From NCBI GenBank assembly GCA_009779195.1, contig WRET01000004.1:25468-89467 (forward strand): 64,000 nucleotides of DNA, in the 5' to 3' direction. The position numbers and the translations under genes are program-made. This document shows positions 18,483 to 27,505 of this stretch, in pieces; within the stretch, counting starts at the first letter, position 1; every line of letters begins with the position of its first letter. Origin of the DNA: Micrococcales bacterium (lineage in GTDB: Bacteria > Actinomycetota > Actinomycetes > Actinomycetales > Cellulomonadaceae). Under the pieces are notes generated by a model. The model was not told the DNA's origin, did no database searches, and was given only the letters and a program-made list of their open reading frames with translations.

Positions 18483-19312
18483 CCGCAGTGACGGTTGCCA
18501 ACCCCTCACCGCCAGTGCGGCCTGTCGTACGTGTCAGCGTTGCCCAGGTCGCCAGCACCGAGGACCACGAGGCCAACCGGCGCGCAGCCGTCGAGGCGAT
18601 CGCTGCCGCGGCAGCCTCGCACGCCGACCTGGTGGTGCTGCCCGAGTACTCGTCGGCGTTCACCCCGGCCGGGGTGGGCCTAGAGCTGGCCGAACCTGTG
18701 GACGGCCCGTTCGTCACGACGCTGCGCGAGCACGCGGCGAGCACCGGTGTCGCCGTGGTCGCCGGTACTGCGCTGCCTGGGGCGGGGCGGGCCTCGAACG
18801 TCATCGTCGCGGTGGACGCCCACGGCGACCTGGTCGGCCAGTACCACAAGGTGCACCTGTACGACGCGTTCGGCTCCCGCGAGTCCGACCACCTCGAACC
18901 CGGCCCGGCAGACGCCCCGCCGCTGGTCTTCGACGTGCACGGCCTGCGGTTCGGCGTCATGACCTGCTACGACCTGCGTTTTCCTGAGTCAGCGCGGCGG
19001 TTGGTCGATGCTGGCGCCCAGGTGCTGCTCGTCCCTGCTGCGTGGGCGTCCGGCCCGCTCAAGGTCGAGCACTTCACGACGTTGGCGACTGCGCGGGCCA
19101 TCGAGAACACCGCGATCGTCGTGGGGGTCGGGCTGGCCGGTCCTGGGGTGATCGGGCACTCGTTGGCCGTCGGCCCTGACGGGGTTGTCGGCGCGGCTCT
19201 GGACGGCGACCCCGGCTTCGCGACTGTCGACCTCGACCCCGAGCAGGTCACAGCGGTCCGCGGACGGAACCCGTCGTTGGCCAACCGTCGCTACCGCGTC
19301 GTGCCTGCCTGA
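18479..19312 (+). CDS. Carbon-nitrogen hydrolase (nitrilase superfamily)
   Basis: 'LVVLPEYSSAF' (Glu), 'GQYHKVHLYDAFGSRESDHLEPG' (Lys), 'GVMTCYDLRFPESARRL' (Cys). Confidence 0.92.
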   Translation: MTAVTVANPSPPVRPVVRVSVAQVASTEDHEANRRAAVEAIAAAAASHADLVVLPEYSSAFTPAGVGLELAEPVDGPFVTTLREHAASTGVAVVAGTALPGAGRASNVIVAVDAHGDLVGQYHKVHLYDAFGSRESDHLEPGPADAPPLVFDVHGLRFGVMTCYDLRFPESARRLVDAGAQVLLVPAAWASGPLKVEHFTTLATARAIENTAIVVGVGLAGPGVIGHSLAVGPDGVVGAALDGDPGFATVDLDPEQVTAVRGRNPSLANRRYRVVPA

Positions 19313-19911
19313 GCCTGGTCTGCGAGAGCCTGGTCCGCTGTCTTGGCTGGGTGTGTCGGAGCCGGGTCCGCTGTCTTGGCTGGGTGTGCAGCCTGGTCCG
19401 CTGTTGGAGCCTTGTTGGCCGGGCAGCGGCAGCGGTCGGGGCTCCACGTGTCGGCGAGCATGGCCAGGACCTCGTCGCCGATGGGGTTGGTGCCCGGGCC
19501 TGCGGCCAGGGCGTGGGCCACCAGGACGTGCAGGCATTTGACCCGGGTGGGCATCCCTCCGGCCGAGACACCAGCGATCTCAGGGACGTCGCCCAGCTCG
19601 GCCCGGTCGGCGAGGTACGCCTCGTGGGCGCGCTGGTAGGCGGCGGCGAGGACCTGGTCGTCACCCAGGCGTCCTGTGAGCTCGCGCATGAGGCCACCGG
19701 CCTCCAGGGTGCTCACCGCGGCGACAGCCGGAGGGCAGGTCAGGTAGTACGTCGTGGGGAAGGGGGTGCCGTCGGGCAGGCGGGGGGCTGTGCGCACGAC
19801 CGTCGGGCGTCCGCACACGCAGCGTGCGGCGACGGCGACCATCGCGCGCGGGGGCCGTCCGAGCTGTGCGGTGACCGTCGCCACGTCGTGGTCCGGAACG
19901 CTCGACTCCAC
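19291..19911 (-). CDS. DUF501 domain-containing protein with repeat-extended C-terminus
   Basis: 'DHDVATVTAQLGRPPRAMVAVAARCVCGRPTVVRTAPRLPDGTPFPTTYYLTCPPAVAAVSTLEAGGLM'; C-term HPAKTADPAPTHPAKTADQ repeats; 3' end overlaps nitrilase 3' end (convergent). Confidence 0.85.
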   Translation of the reverse strand: MESSVPDHDVATVTAQLGRPPRAMVAVAARCVCGRPTVVRTAPRLPDGTPFPTTYYLTCPPAVAAVSTLEAGGLMRELTGRLGDDQVLAAAYQRAHEAYLADRAELGDVPEIAGVSAGGMPTRVKCLHVLVAHALAAGPGTNPIGDEVLAMLADTWSPDRCRCPANKAPTADQAAHPAKTADPAPTHPAKTADQALADQAQAGTTR

Positions 19912-20792
19912 TAGGCCATCAACCCGACCTTGAGGTACACCCCGACCACCACGCCGACGAGGATGAGCGCCACCGCCAGGCTCGCCGCGACGGAGATCTC
20001 CAGGCGGTGCTTACGTGGGGCGTAGGCGTAAGCCGCGCCCAGTGCCGCACCCGCGAGGAGCCCGCCCAGGTGCGCCTGCCAGGCGATGCCCTGGATGACG
20101 AACCCGAGGATGCCGTTGATGACCAGCACCCCGATGATGCCCTGCGCGCTGCGCCCGGTGCGTTTGAGCACGACGAGCACCGCCCCGAACAGCCCGAACA
20201 CCGCCCCTGACGCCCCGACGACCCCGACCATCCACCCGGACGCCACGTCGTCGTGGATGACTGGTGAGGTGACCCACGCGGCGACGACCATGGCCACTGA
20301 CCCGCTGAGCGCTGCGAGCAGGTACAGCGTGATGTAGCGGGCCCGTCCGAGGCTGGTCTCCAAGAAGGGGCCGACCATCCACAAGGCGAACATGTTGAAG
20401 GCGATGTGCAGCACGTTGGCGTGCAAGAACGCCGCGGTGACGAACCGCCACGGTTCGTCGACACCCAGGAGGGGCTCGAACTGGAACTGGTCCATGAACC
20501 CAGGGATCGTCAGCTCGCCCATGAAAGCGACAGCGCACAGCGAGATGATGGCCAGCGTGACGACCGGGCGTCCTGAGACCCGGCCTTCGCCGAACGTCGC
20601 CCGTGGTGCCACGGCCCGGTTGCTGGCGGACACGCAGTCCACGCACTGGATCCCTACCGGAGCCGGGCGTTGGCACGCCGGGCACACCGGCCGTGAGCAG
20701 CGTTGGCAGCGCACGTACGCCGGCTGGGTGGGGTGGCGTGGGCAGACCGGGACGTCAGTCGTGCCGGCGCTTTCCTGGGGTTGGTCGGACAC
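19911..20792 (-). CDS. Rhomboid family intramembrane serine protease with N-terminal zinc-binding motif
   Basis: N-term CPRHPTQPAYVRCQRCSRPVCPACQ; 'HANVLHIAFNMFALWMVG', 'GASGAVFGLFGAV' (GxSG), 'AHLGGLLAGA'. Confidence 0.93.
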   Translation of the reverse strand: MSDQPQESAGTTDVPVCPRHPTQPAYVRCQRCSRPVCPACQRPAPVGIQCVDCVSASNRAVAPRATFGEGRVSGRPVVTLAIISLCAVAFMGELTIPGFMDQFQFEPLLGVDEPWRFVTAAFLHANVLHIAFNMFALWMVGPFLETSLGRARYITLYLLAALSGSVAMVVAAWVTSPVIHDDVASGWMVGVVGASGAVFGLFGAVLVVLKRTGRSAQGIIGVLVINGILGFVIQGIAWQAHLGGLLAGAALGAAYAYAPRKHRLEISVAASLAVALILVGVVVGVYLKVGLMA

Positions 20793-20798
20793 CTCAGG

Positions 20799-21305
20799 TC
20801 ACGGCTCGATGGTCACCGACTCGATGACCTGGTCGGTCACCGGGCGGTCACCGCGGCCGGTCGCGGTGGTGCCGATCGCGTCCACCACGGCCCGGGAGGC
20901 GGCGTCGGCCACCTCGCCGAAGATCGTGTGCTTGCCGTTCAGGTGCGGGGTCGGGCACAAAGTGATGAAGAACTGCGACCCGTTGGTGCTGGGGCCTGCG
21001 TTGGCCATCGCCAGCAGGTACGGACGGTCGAAAGCCAGCTCGGGGTGGAACTCGTCGCCGAAGGTGTAGCCAGGCCCGCCGCGGCCCGTGCCCTCCGGGT
21101 CACCGCCCTGGATCATGAAACCGCTGATCACCCGGTGGAAAATCACCCCGTTGTACAGAGGGCCGGTGCCCGGGGCGCCCGCGGGGTCGCGCCAGGGTTT
21201 GGTCCCGTCCGCCAGACCGGCGAAGTTGGCGACGGTGGTCGGGGCGTGGTGGGGGAACAGCTCGAGGCGGATGTCGCCTGCGGAGGTGTGGAGGGTTGCG
21301 AACAT
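20799..21305 (-). CDS. Cyclophilin-type peptidyl-prolyl cis-trans isomerase
   Basis: 'MFATLHTSAGDIRLELFPHHAPTTVANFAGLADG', 'NGVIFHRVISGFMIQGGDPEGTGRGGPGYTFGDE'. Confidence 0.95.
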   Translation of the reverse strand: MFATLHTSAGDIRLELFPHHAPTTVANFAGLADGTKPWRDPAGAPGTGPLYNGVIFHRVISGFMIQGGDPEGTGRGGPGYTFGDEFHPELAFDRPYLLAMANAGPSTNGSQFFITLCPTPHLNGKHTIFGEVADAASRAVVDAIGTTATGRGDRPVTDQVIESVTIEP

Positions 21306-21467
21306 GGTCTTCAGTCTTGCACGACATCTCACGCGCGTCCGCGCGCCCAGGGTGAGATAGCCGTGTGTTCGCTGCTGGCGGAGCCGCCAAAGACGTCAGG
21401 AACCTGCACCGAGCCTGGAAGGATGGCAGAGTGTGAAGTTACGGACTCACACGACCGGGGAGTGGAC

Positions 21468-22280
21468 ATGGGAATCGGCCCGCTGGCCAAGAAGCTCGAC
21501 GTCGACCGCGACCTGCTCAAGGAGCAGGCAGCACAGGCCGCGCTCGCAGCCCGGGGTGCTGCGGCGAACGCCTACGGCTGGACCACCCCCCGGGTCGAGG
21601 CGTTGGTGGAGTGGTTGACCCCACGTGTGGAGCACCTGTACGCCGAAGGTGTCAAGGCTGCGGCCCCGCAGGTCGAGAGGGCCGCAGGCAGGGCCGCGCC
21701 CGTGGTCGGCACCGCCCACGACAAGATCGTCGGTGACCTGCTGCCCAAGCTCGTGGCGGCGGTCAACTCCGCGGCCGACAGGGCCCAGGCGGCCGAGCTG
21801 GAGGCCGCACGGCTGGCCGAGGCCGCGCAGAAGAAGTCGCACACGGCCCGCAAGGTGCTCATCGGTGCTGCTCTGGTCGCTGGTGGGGCTGCCGCCGCGG
21901 CTTTGTGGGCCCGTTCGCGCAACCAGGTCGACCCGTGGGCCGAGCCGTGGGAACCGACCGACAAAGCCGGTCTGGAAGACAAGGTCGGCGACGCTGCCGA
22001 CGCCGTCGGCGAAGCCGCGGGCAGCGCTGTGGCCAAGAGCCGCGAAGCGACCCGCAAGGCTGGGGAGATCCTCGCCGAGGCGCGCGAAGAGATCAGCGAC
22101 AAGATCGAAGAGATCTCCGACAAGGCCAAGGACGCGACCAAGAAGGTCGCCCGGCGAGCCAAAGCCGAACCGGTCGCTGCCGACGACCAACCCGTCGTAC
22201 CTGACAACCCTGCGCCCCGGCCGTCGCCGCGCCCCAGGGCCAAACCGGCCGACAGCGGTGCACCCGACCCGGAACAGTGA
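21468..22280 (+). CDS. Hypothetical single-TM protein, Ala/Lys-rich
   Basis: ATG 21468; 'KVLIGAALVAGGAAAAALWARSRNQVDPW' TM then charged C-terminus; position next to PPIase is typical of actinobacteria. Confidence 0.65.
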   Translation: MGIGPLAKKLDVDRDLLKEQAAQAALAARGAAANAYGWTTPRVEALVEWLTPRVEHLYAEGVKAAAPQVERAAGRAAPVVGTAHDKIVGDLLPKLVAAVNSAADRAQAAELEAARLAEAAQKKSHTARKVLIGAALVAGGAAAAALWARSRNQVDPWAEPWEPTDKAGLEDKVGDAADAVGEAAGSAVAKSREATRKAGEILAEAREEISDKIEEISDKAKDATKKVARRAKAEPVAADDQPVVPDNPAPRPSPRPRAKPADSGAPDPEQ

Positions 22281-22660
22281 CGTGCTGCACGCCGACCTGT
22301 AGACCCGGGTCCGGACCGCCCTGACCAACACGCTGGCGGTGGACGTCGCAGCGCCGATGGTCCCGTCGGGCACAGGTGGTCGCTGTATGCCCTGCTGCGG
22401 GCGTGCCGAACCTCGAAGGCCGTCCGGTGACCCGCGAGCCGATGGACGTGCACCCCCCGAAGTCCTCGGCAGGGGAGCCCGCGCCCGGTAGGCGGTTGCC
22501 CTGGTGGTACGAGCCCTGCGCGGGGCTCAACGGGCCGGTATTTGTGCCGATGAGCCAGGGGACACCCGATTGAGGCGTCGAACGGGCGAGCTTGCTCGCG
22601 CGGCTGAGCCGATTGGGCGGTGTTGACGAGCGGAGCGAACCCAACGATCCGAGGAGCGCG

Positions 22661-24127
22661 ATGCCGGGCACGACCTGGGCACTCGTCGGGGTTGGTGCGG
22701 CCACCGTCGTGGTCGCCATCGCCATGGCGGTGCGACAGGTGCGGAACCGCGCGACCCCTCGGCTGTGGCGCGCCCTGGAGCTGGTGGGGCTGGCCGGGTG
22801 GACCGCGCTGGCAGTGGCTGTCCAGGTCGGTGGCTGGTGGTCCGCGACGTCCCTGGTCTTGGCTCCGGTCGCGCTCGCCGCTGTGGGGGTGTTCGGCTGG
22901 TCGCTGACACAAGCGGGGATGCAGCACTGGCTGCGGTGGAGCGTCGTGGTCCTCGTCGCCGCGGTGCCAGCAGCCGTCGCGGTCGTCGGGCAAGCACCAG
23001 CGTCGGCGGGCCTGGTCGTCACTGACGTCGCCGGGGAGCGGCGCGTCGGACCGCTGGTGTTGGTGGCGGTCATCTGGGTGGTGGTGGCCGTGTGCGGGGC
23101 CCTGGCGGTGGAGATCGTGGAGGCCGAACAAGCCGTCGGACCGTTGCGCCACGACGTGGTGTGGAACGTGGTGGTGCGTGTCGTCGGGATCCTCGGGGCG
23201 CTGGTGCTGGTCTTGCAGCCTGGCACGCTCTGGTTCGCCTGGCTGCCGGTCGCCCTGGTGGCCATAGGGCTGATCGCCGGGCGGTGGTCCGGTGACATGG
23301 TGCCGCTGCCTGCGGGAACCTCGTCGTTGCTGGACCTGGTCTCCGACGCGTTGGTCCTCGTGGGGCTGGACGGGACGGTGATCGACCACAACGTGCTCGG
23401 ACGGCACTGGCTGGTCTGCGACGACGACCCCCGTGCCCTCGACCCTGCCCTGGGCGCGGTCATGGGTGACGACGGTGAACGCAACGTGGTGCTGCGTGGT
23501 GCGGTGCTGCAGGTGCGCACCACGACAGTGCGCGACGGGAAGGCGCCGGTGGCGCGGGTGCTGTCGGTGCGCGACGTCACCGAGCTGCACCAGATGCGTA
23601 CCGAGCTGGCCGACCAGGTCGGTCGCGACGCCCTCACTGGTCTGCGCAACCGCCGCTACCTGGACCACCGTCTGTCTGTCCTCATCGACGACGCCCACCG
23701 CACCGGGCGCCCGCTGTCGATCGCCATGGTCGACCTGGACCACCTCAAAGACCTCAACGACCACTTCGGCCACCCCGCCGGGGACGAGGTCATCATCGCG
23801 GTGGCCCAGGTGCTGGCCGCCGGGGACGACCTGGCGGTGCGGGTCGGCGGTGACGAGTTCCTCGTGGTGCTCGACGACACCGATGCCGACACCGCTGAGC
23901 TGCGGGGCCAGCTGTGGCGTGTCGCCGTCGCTGCTCTGCCCCGGCCACAGGGCCAGACCCCGGTCACGCTGAGCATCGGCGTGGCCCAGCTCGCACCCGG
24001 GATGGACGCTCCCGGGCTGCTGTCCACCGCTGACGGTGCCCTGTACGCGGCGAAGGTCGCCGGGCGCAACCGGGTGCGGGTCGGACCGCTCAGCCCCCGC
24101 AGCGTCAGTGCGGGGGCGGTGCGATGA
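22661..24127 (+). CDS. Membrane GGDEF diguanylate cyclase (copy 1)
   Basis: ATG 22661; multiple TM helices then 'RDALTGLRNRRYLDHRL...VRVGGDEFLVVLDD'. Confidence 0.93.
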   Translation: MPGTTWALVGVGAATVVVAIAMAVRQVRNRATPRLWRALELVGLAGWTALAVAVQVGGWWSATSLVLAPVALAAVGVFGWSLTQAGMQHWLRWSVVVLVAAVPAAVAVVGQAPASAGLVVTDVAGERRVGPLVLVAVIWVVVAVCGALAVEIVEAEQAVGPLRHDVVWNVVVRVVGILGALVLVLQPGTLWFAWLPVALVAIGLIAGRWSGDMVPLPAGTSSLLDLVSDALVLVGLDGTVIDHNVLGRHWLVCDDDPRALDPALGAVMGDDGERNVVLRGAVLQVRTTTVRDGKAPVARVLSVRDVTELHQMRTELADQVGRDALTGLRNRRYLDHRLSVLIDDAHRTGRPLSIAMVDLDHLKDLNDHFGHPAGDEVIIAVAQVLAAGDDLAVRVGGDEFLVVLDDTDADTAELRGQLWRVAVAALPRPQGQTPVTLSIGVAQLAPGMDAPGLLSTADGALYAAKVAGRNRVRVGPLSPRSVSAGAVR

Positions 24128-25710
24128 GCGCTGTGCCGCAGGCCCTGGCTGTCGTCGCCGCAGTGGCGGCGCTGGGTGTCTTGGTGGCCACTGTGCGGCG
24201 GCTGCCGCGGTTGCTCGCCGTGCCGGTGGCTGTGTTCACGCTCGCTGCGGCAGGGTGGGCGCTGGCTGTGGCGCTGGTGCCTGACCAGCTGGTGATGTAC
24301 GTCGCCCAGACGCTGCTGGGGTGGTGCGCGATCTCCGTCCTGGTGTGGTTGGCCCTGCAGGTCAGCCGTTGGACGCACCTGGCCACACGTCGGCTGCTCG
24401 TCGTGGGTTGGCTGCCGCCGCTGGTGACTGTGACGGCGCTGGTGGTCCCGGCCACACGGAGGTTCGTCGTGGACGAGACCGAGACAGGCTCGGTCACAGA
24501 CAGTCCGCTGTTCGTCGTCACCTCCTCGGTGGGGGTGCTGGTGGTCGTCGTGGCCCTCGCGGTGCTGCTCGTCGTCGGGTCGGCGTCGACGCCGGCACAG
24601 CGTCGGCTGCTGCTGTGGGTGGTCGCCAGCTTCATGCCTGCCGGTGTGGCGTGGATGTCGTACGCCCTGGGCCACGGCTCGGCGGTGTGGACCCCTACGC
24701 TGCTGTGCGCGACGATGACGACCTGGCTGCTGCTGGGGGCACAGCACCCAGGGCTCGTCCAGCTGCCGATCACGGTGCCGCAGGTGCTGGCGGGGATCGG
24801 TGAGGGTGTCGTGGTGCTCACCGGGTCCGGCGAGGTCCTGCTGGCCAACGTGGCCGCGTGGGAGATGCTCGCCACCGGCCTTCGTCAGTGGAAGACCTAC
24901 GCCGACGCGCGGTTGGGCCCGGTCCCCGAGCCCGACACCGCCACGGAGGTGCGCACAGCCTCAGGGCGCGTGGTCGAGCTGATGGCCAACCGGCTGGACC
25001 AACCAGGCCGGGCGCCGACTGTCGTGGTCACGGCCCGTGACATCACCGAGCTGGCGCAGGCGAGCGTGCACCTGCAAGACGTGGCTTCGCGTGACGCGAT
25101 GACTGGTGCGCGCAACCGGCGGTTCTTGGAGTCGCGGCTGCCCGAGCTTGTCGAGCAGGCCCGCGGCCGGTTCCCGCTGTCGCTGATGATGCTGGACGTG
25201 GACCGGTTCAAGCACGTCAACGACACCTACGGCCACGCTATGGGCGACCGGGTGATCGTGGCGGTCGCTGACGAGGCGTGCGCGTCGTTGCCCGCCGGGG
25301 CCGAGCTGGTGCGTATGGGCGGCGACGAGTTCGCGGTCATGCTGCCGGGGATGGACCGGACGGCTGCGTCTAAGGCTGCCGAGCTGACCGCCGCACGCTG
25401 CGCCGAGCTGCAGTTCGCCACCCGGTCGGCCCCGCTGTCGGTCACGGTGAGTGTCGGGGTGCACGAGCTGACTGGCTCCATGGACGCCGCTGGTCTGCTC
25501 GACGCCGCCGACCAGGCCTTGTACGTCGTCAAACGTGCCAACAAAGCCTCGTTCGCTGTGCCCCACCAGCCCCCGCCGCCTGGAGACTCCAGGCCGATCC
25601 CCGTCGTCCCGTGGATCCCCCCAGCCCCGGGCTCACCTGAGCAGGTCCCCGGCTTTGGCAAGATCAACGAGAGCCGCCGCGACCGTCGGTACCGCGACCA
25701 CGGCCGCTAG
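24124..25710 (+). CDS. Membrane GGDEF diguanylate cyclase (copy 2)
   Basis: 4-bp overlap with upstream paralog; 'RDAMTGARNRRFLESRL...VRMGGDEFAVMLPG'. Confidence 0.93.
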   Translation: MSAVPQALAVVAAVAALGVLVATVRRLPRLLAVPVAVFTLAAAGWALAVALVPDQLVMYVAQTLLGWCAISVLVWLALQVSRWTHLATRRLLVVGWLPPLVTVTALVVPATRRFVVDETETGSVTDSPLFVVTSSVGVLVVVVALAVLLVVGSASTPAQRRLLLWVVASFMPAGVAWMSYALGHGSAVWTPTLLCATMTTWLLLGAQHPGLVQLPITVPQVLAGIGEGVVVLTGSGEVLLANVAAWEMLATGLRQWKTYADARLGPVPEPDTATEVRTASGRVVELMANRLDQPGRAPTVVVTARDITELAQASVHLQDVASRDAMTGARNRRFLESRLPELVEQARGRFPLSLMMLDVDRFKHVNDTYGHAMGDRVIVAVADEACASLPAGAELVRMGGDEFAVMLPGMDRTAASKAAELTAARCAELQFATRSAPLSVTVSVGVHELTGSMDAAGLLDAADQALYVVKRANKASFAVPHQPPPPGDSRPIPVVPWIPPAPGSPEQVPGFGKINESRRDRRYRDHGR

Positions 25711-25759
25711 GCCGCTAGGCCGCTGGTCTGCGCACAGGCCTGTGCCGTCGTGCCTTGGG

Positions 25760-27421
25760 TCATCCGGCGCCGTCGCGGTAGGGCATACCGCGCGGGTGGG
25801 TGGGTTCCAGGGACAGCTCGGGGGCGGGAGGACGGGCGCGGACCTCAGGTGCCGCCGAACGGCGTCCTCCCCGCCGGGCCGGTTCGCCGGCGAACGGTGT
25901 TCCAGCCAGGGCGAGCATATCTCCGACCGCCGAGGACGAGTCGGCGATGATCCGCACGTCACCAGGGCCGTCAGGGCCGAGCAGGGCTTCGATCGCAGCG
26001 ATCCCCGGGCCGGACAGGCTCGTGGCTTCACGCAGGTCCACGTCCACCGGGACCAGGCCGTTACGGGCCACCCGGCGCACCTCGGCCTCCAGCTGGGCAG
26101 CGCGGTGCCGGGCCGCCAGCGGTCCGACGGCTTTGACGGTGACACGGTCGGAGGTGACGATGGTCAACCGGGTGCCCGCGCCGGGCTCTTCGGGAGGAGG
26201 GGCCTCGCCGGACAGCAGGCTCAGCGGGCGCCGTGCGGGGGACTCCACCGTGGCCAAGGTGCCGTCGTCGCGGGCTTCGATCTCCACGCGCAGGCCCAGG
26301 GCGGCGCTCATGGACAACCCACGGCCGCGGTCGCCGGGGTGGCGGGTCGGTTCGCGCCACCGGCCGTCGTCAGCGACGGTGGCCAGCACCGACGCGTCCT
26401 CGGTGAGCTCGGCGTGCACCCGCACCGGGCCGGGCCGACGCCCGGCGTAGGCGTGCTCGACAGCGTTGGCCACCAGCTCGGAGACCCCCAGCAGCACCCG
26501 TCGGCGGTCGTCAGAAGCCAGCCCGATGTCCTCGGCCCAGTCGTCGACCGCCGCCCGCACCCCTGCCAGACGTTCGACGTCGGCGTGGAACTCCAGGTCC
26601 AGGGCGGCTGGGGTCGCCCGGTAGTGCACACCCAGCAGGATCGAGTCGTCCGCGGGGCTGCCCAGCTCGGTCGGCAGCTCTTCGCACAACCGCACCACCG
26701 GAGAGCCTGACTGGTCGGCGCCCAGTGCACCAGCAGCCGCACGCACCCGTTCGAGGGCCTGGGCCGGGCGTTCGTCGATGCTGCGCAGCATCCCGTCGGT
26801 GAACATCAGCACCAGGTCGTCGGTGCTCAGCCGTGTCGAGGCCGAACGGTCTCGGGTACGTGTGCCCAGCGGACCGTCCCCGGTGGCCGGCAGCAGCCGC
26901 GCCCCGGTGCGCCCGATCACCACCGGCGCGGGATGGCCGCGGGTCGCGTACGCCAGCACCCCGGTCGTGAGGTTCAGCGACGCCACGCACAAGGTGGAGG
27001 CGAACGCCGCAGGGTGGCGCGTGGCGAGGGTCTCCACCGCCCGGATCGACTCCAGCAGGGAACCGCCGTCGTACAGCCGTGCAGCCAGCACCGCCCGGAT
27101 CTGGCCCATCGTGGCCACAGACTCCAGCCCGCCGCCGACGACCTCGCCCACGGCGAGCACCAACCGTCCGTCGGGCAGGTGCGCGGCGTCGAACCAGTCA
27201 CCGCCGACGTTGTTCGGGTCGGTCGCCGGGAGGTAGGCCGCCGCGAGGTCGGCGCGGGGCAGCAGCGGGACTGTTGTGGGCAGCAAGGCCTGCTGGAGAC
27301 GCAGGACGTCTTCAGGCAGACGGTGACGGGCGCGGCGGGGGCGCGCCGCAGGCTCGATCTCTGACGTGGCGCACCTCCTCGGGCCGTCGGTCGGGTTGTC
27401 CGGCTTGACCGTATCGATCAT
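25760..27421 (-). CDS. SpoIIE/RsbU-type PP2C phosphatase + HATPase (anti-sigma-like) + STAS-like domain protein
   Basis: 'PATDPNNVGGDWFDAAHLPDGRLVLAVGEVVGGGLESVATMGQIRAVL'; 'GVSELVANAVEHAY...VADDG...DRGRGLSMSAAL'; C-terminal STAS-like 'VDVDLREATSLSGPGIAAIEALL'. Confidence 0.85.
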   Translation of the reverse strand: MIDTVKPDNPTDGPRRCATSEIEPAARPRRARHRLPEDVLRLQQALLPTTVPLLPRADLAAAYLPATDPNNVGGDWFDAAHLPDGRLVLAVGEVVGGGLESVATMGQIRAVLAARLYDGGSLLESIRAVETLATRHPAAFASTLCVASLNLTTGVLAYATRGHPAPVVIGRTGARLLPATGDGPLGTRTRDRSASTRLSTDDLVLMFTDGMLRSIDERPAQALERVRAAAGALGADQSGSPVVRLCEELPTELGSPADDSILLGVHYRATPAALDLEFHADVERLAGVRAAVDDWAEDIGLASDDRRRVLLGVSELVANAVEHAYAGRRPGPVRVHAELTEDASVLATVADDGRWREPTRHPGDRGRGLSMSAALGLRVEIEARDDGTLATVESPARRPLSLLSGEAPPPEEPGAGTRLTIVTSDRVTVKAVGPLAARHRAAQLEAEVRRVARNGLVPVDVDLREATSLSGPGIAAIEALLGPDGPGDVRIIADSSSAVGDMLALAGTPFAGEPARRGGRRSAAPEVRARPPAPELSLEPTHPRGMPYRDGAG

Positions 27422-27505
27422 CGGCGTCCAGCGCGACGTGGAATGCCCCTGTGACGGCTCCAGGTTCTGCCTGCGTAGCCCGGGTGCGTGGTTGCTGGGA
27501 GCGGT

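Noticed and set aside
22281-22660. Small ORF 22376-22573 between genes
   Set aside because: No start context or domain visible; not enough evidence to call a gene.
21572-23773. 733-aa minus-strand ORF
   Set aside because: Antisense to an Ala-rich membrane protein and a GGDEF gene with clear motifs; low-complexity His/Gln/Arg composition.
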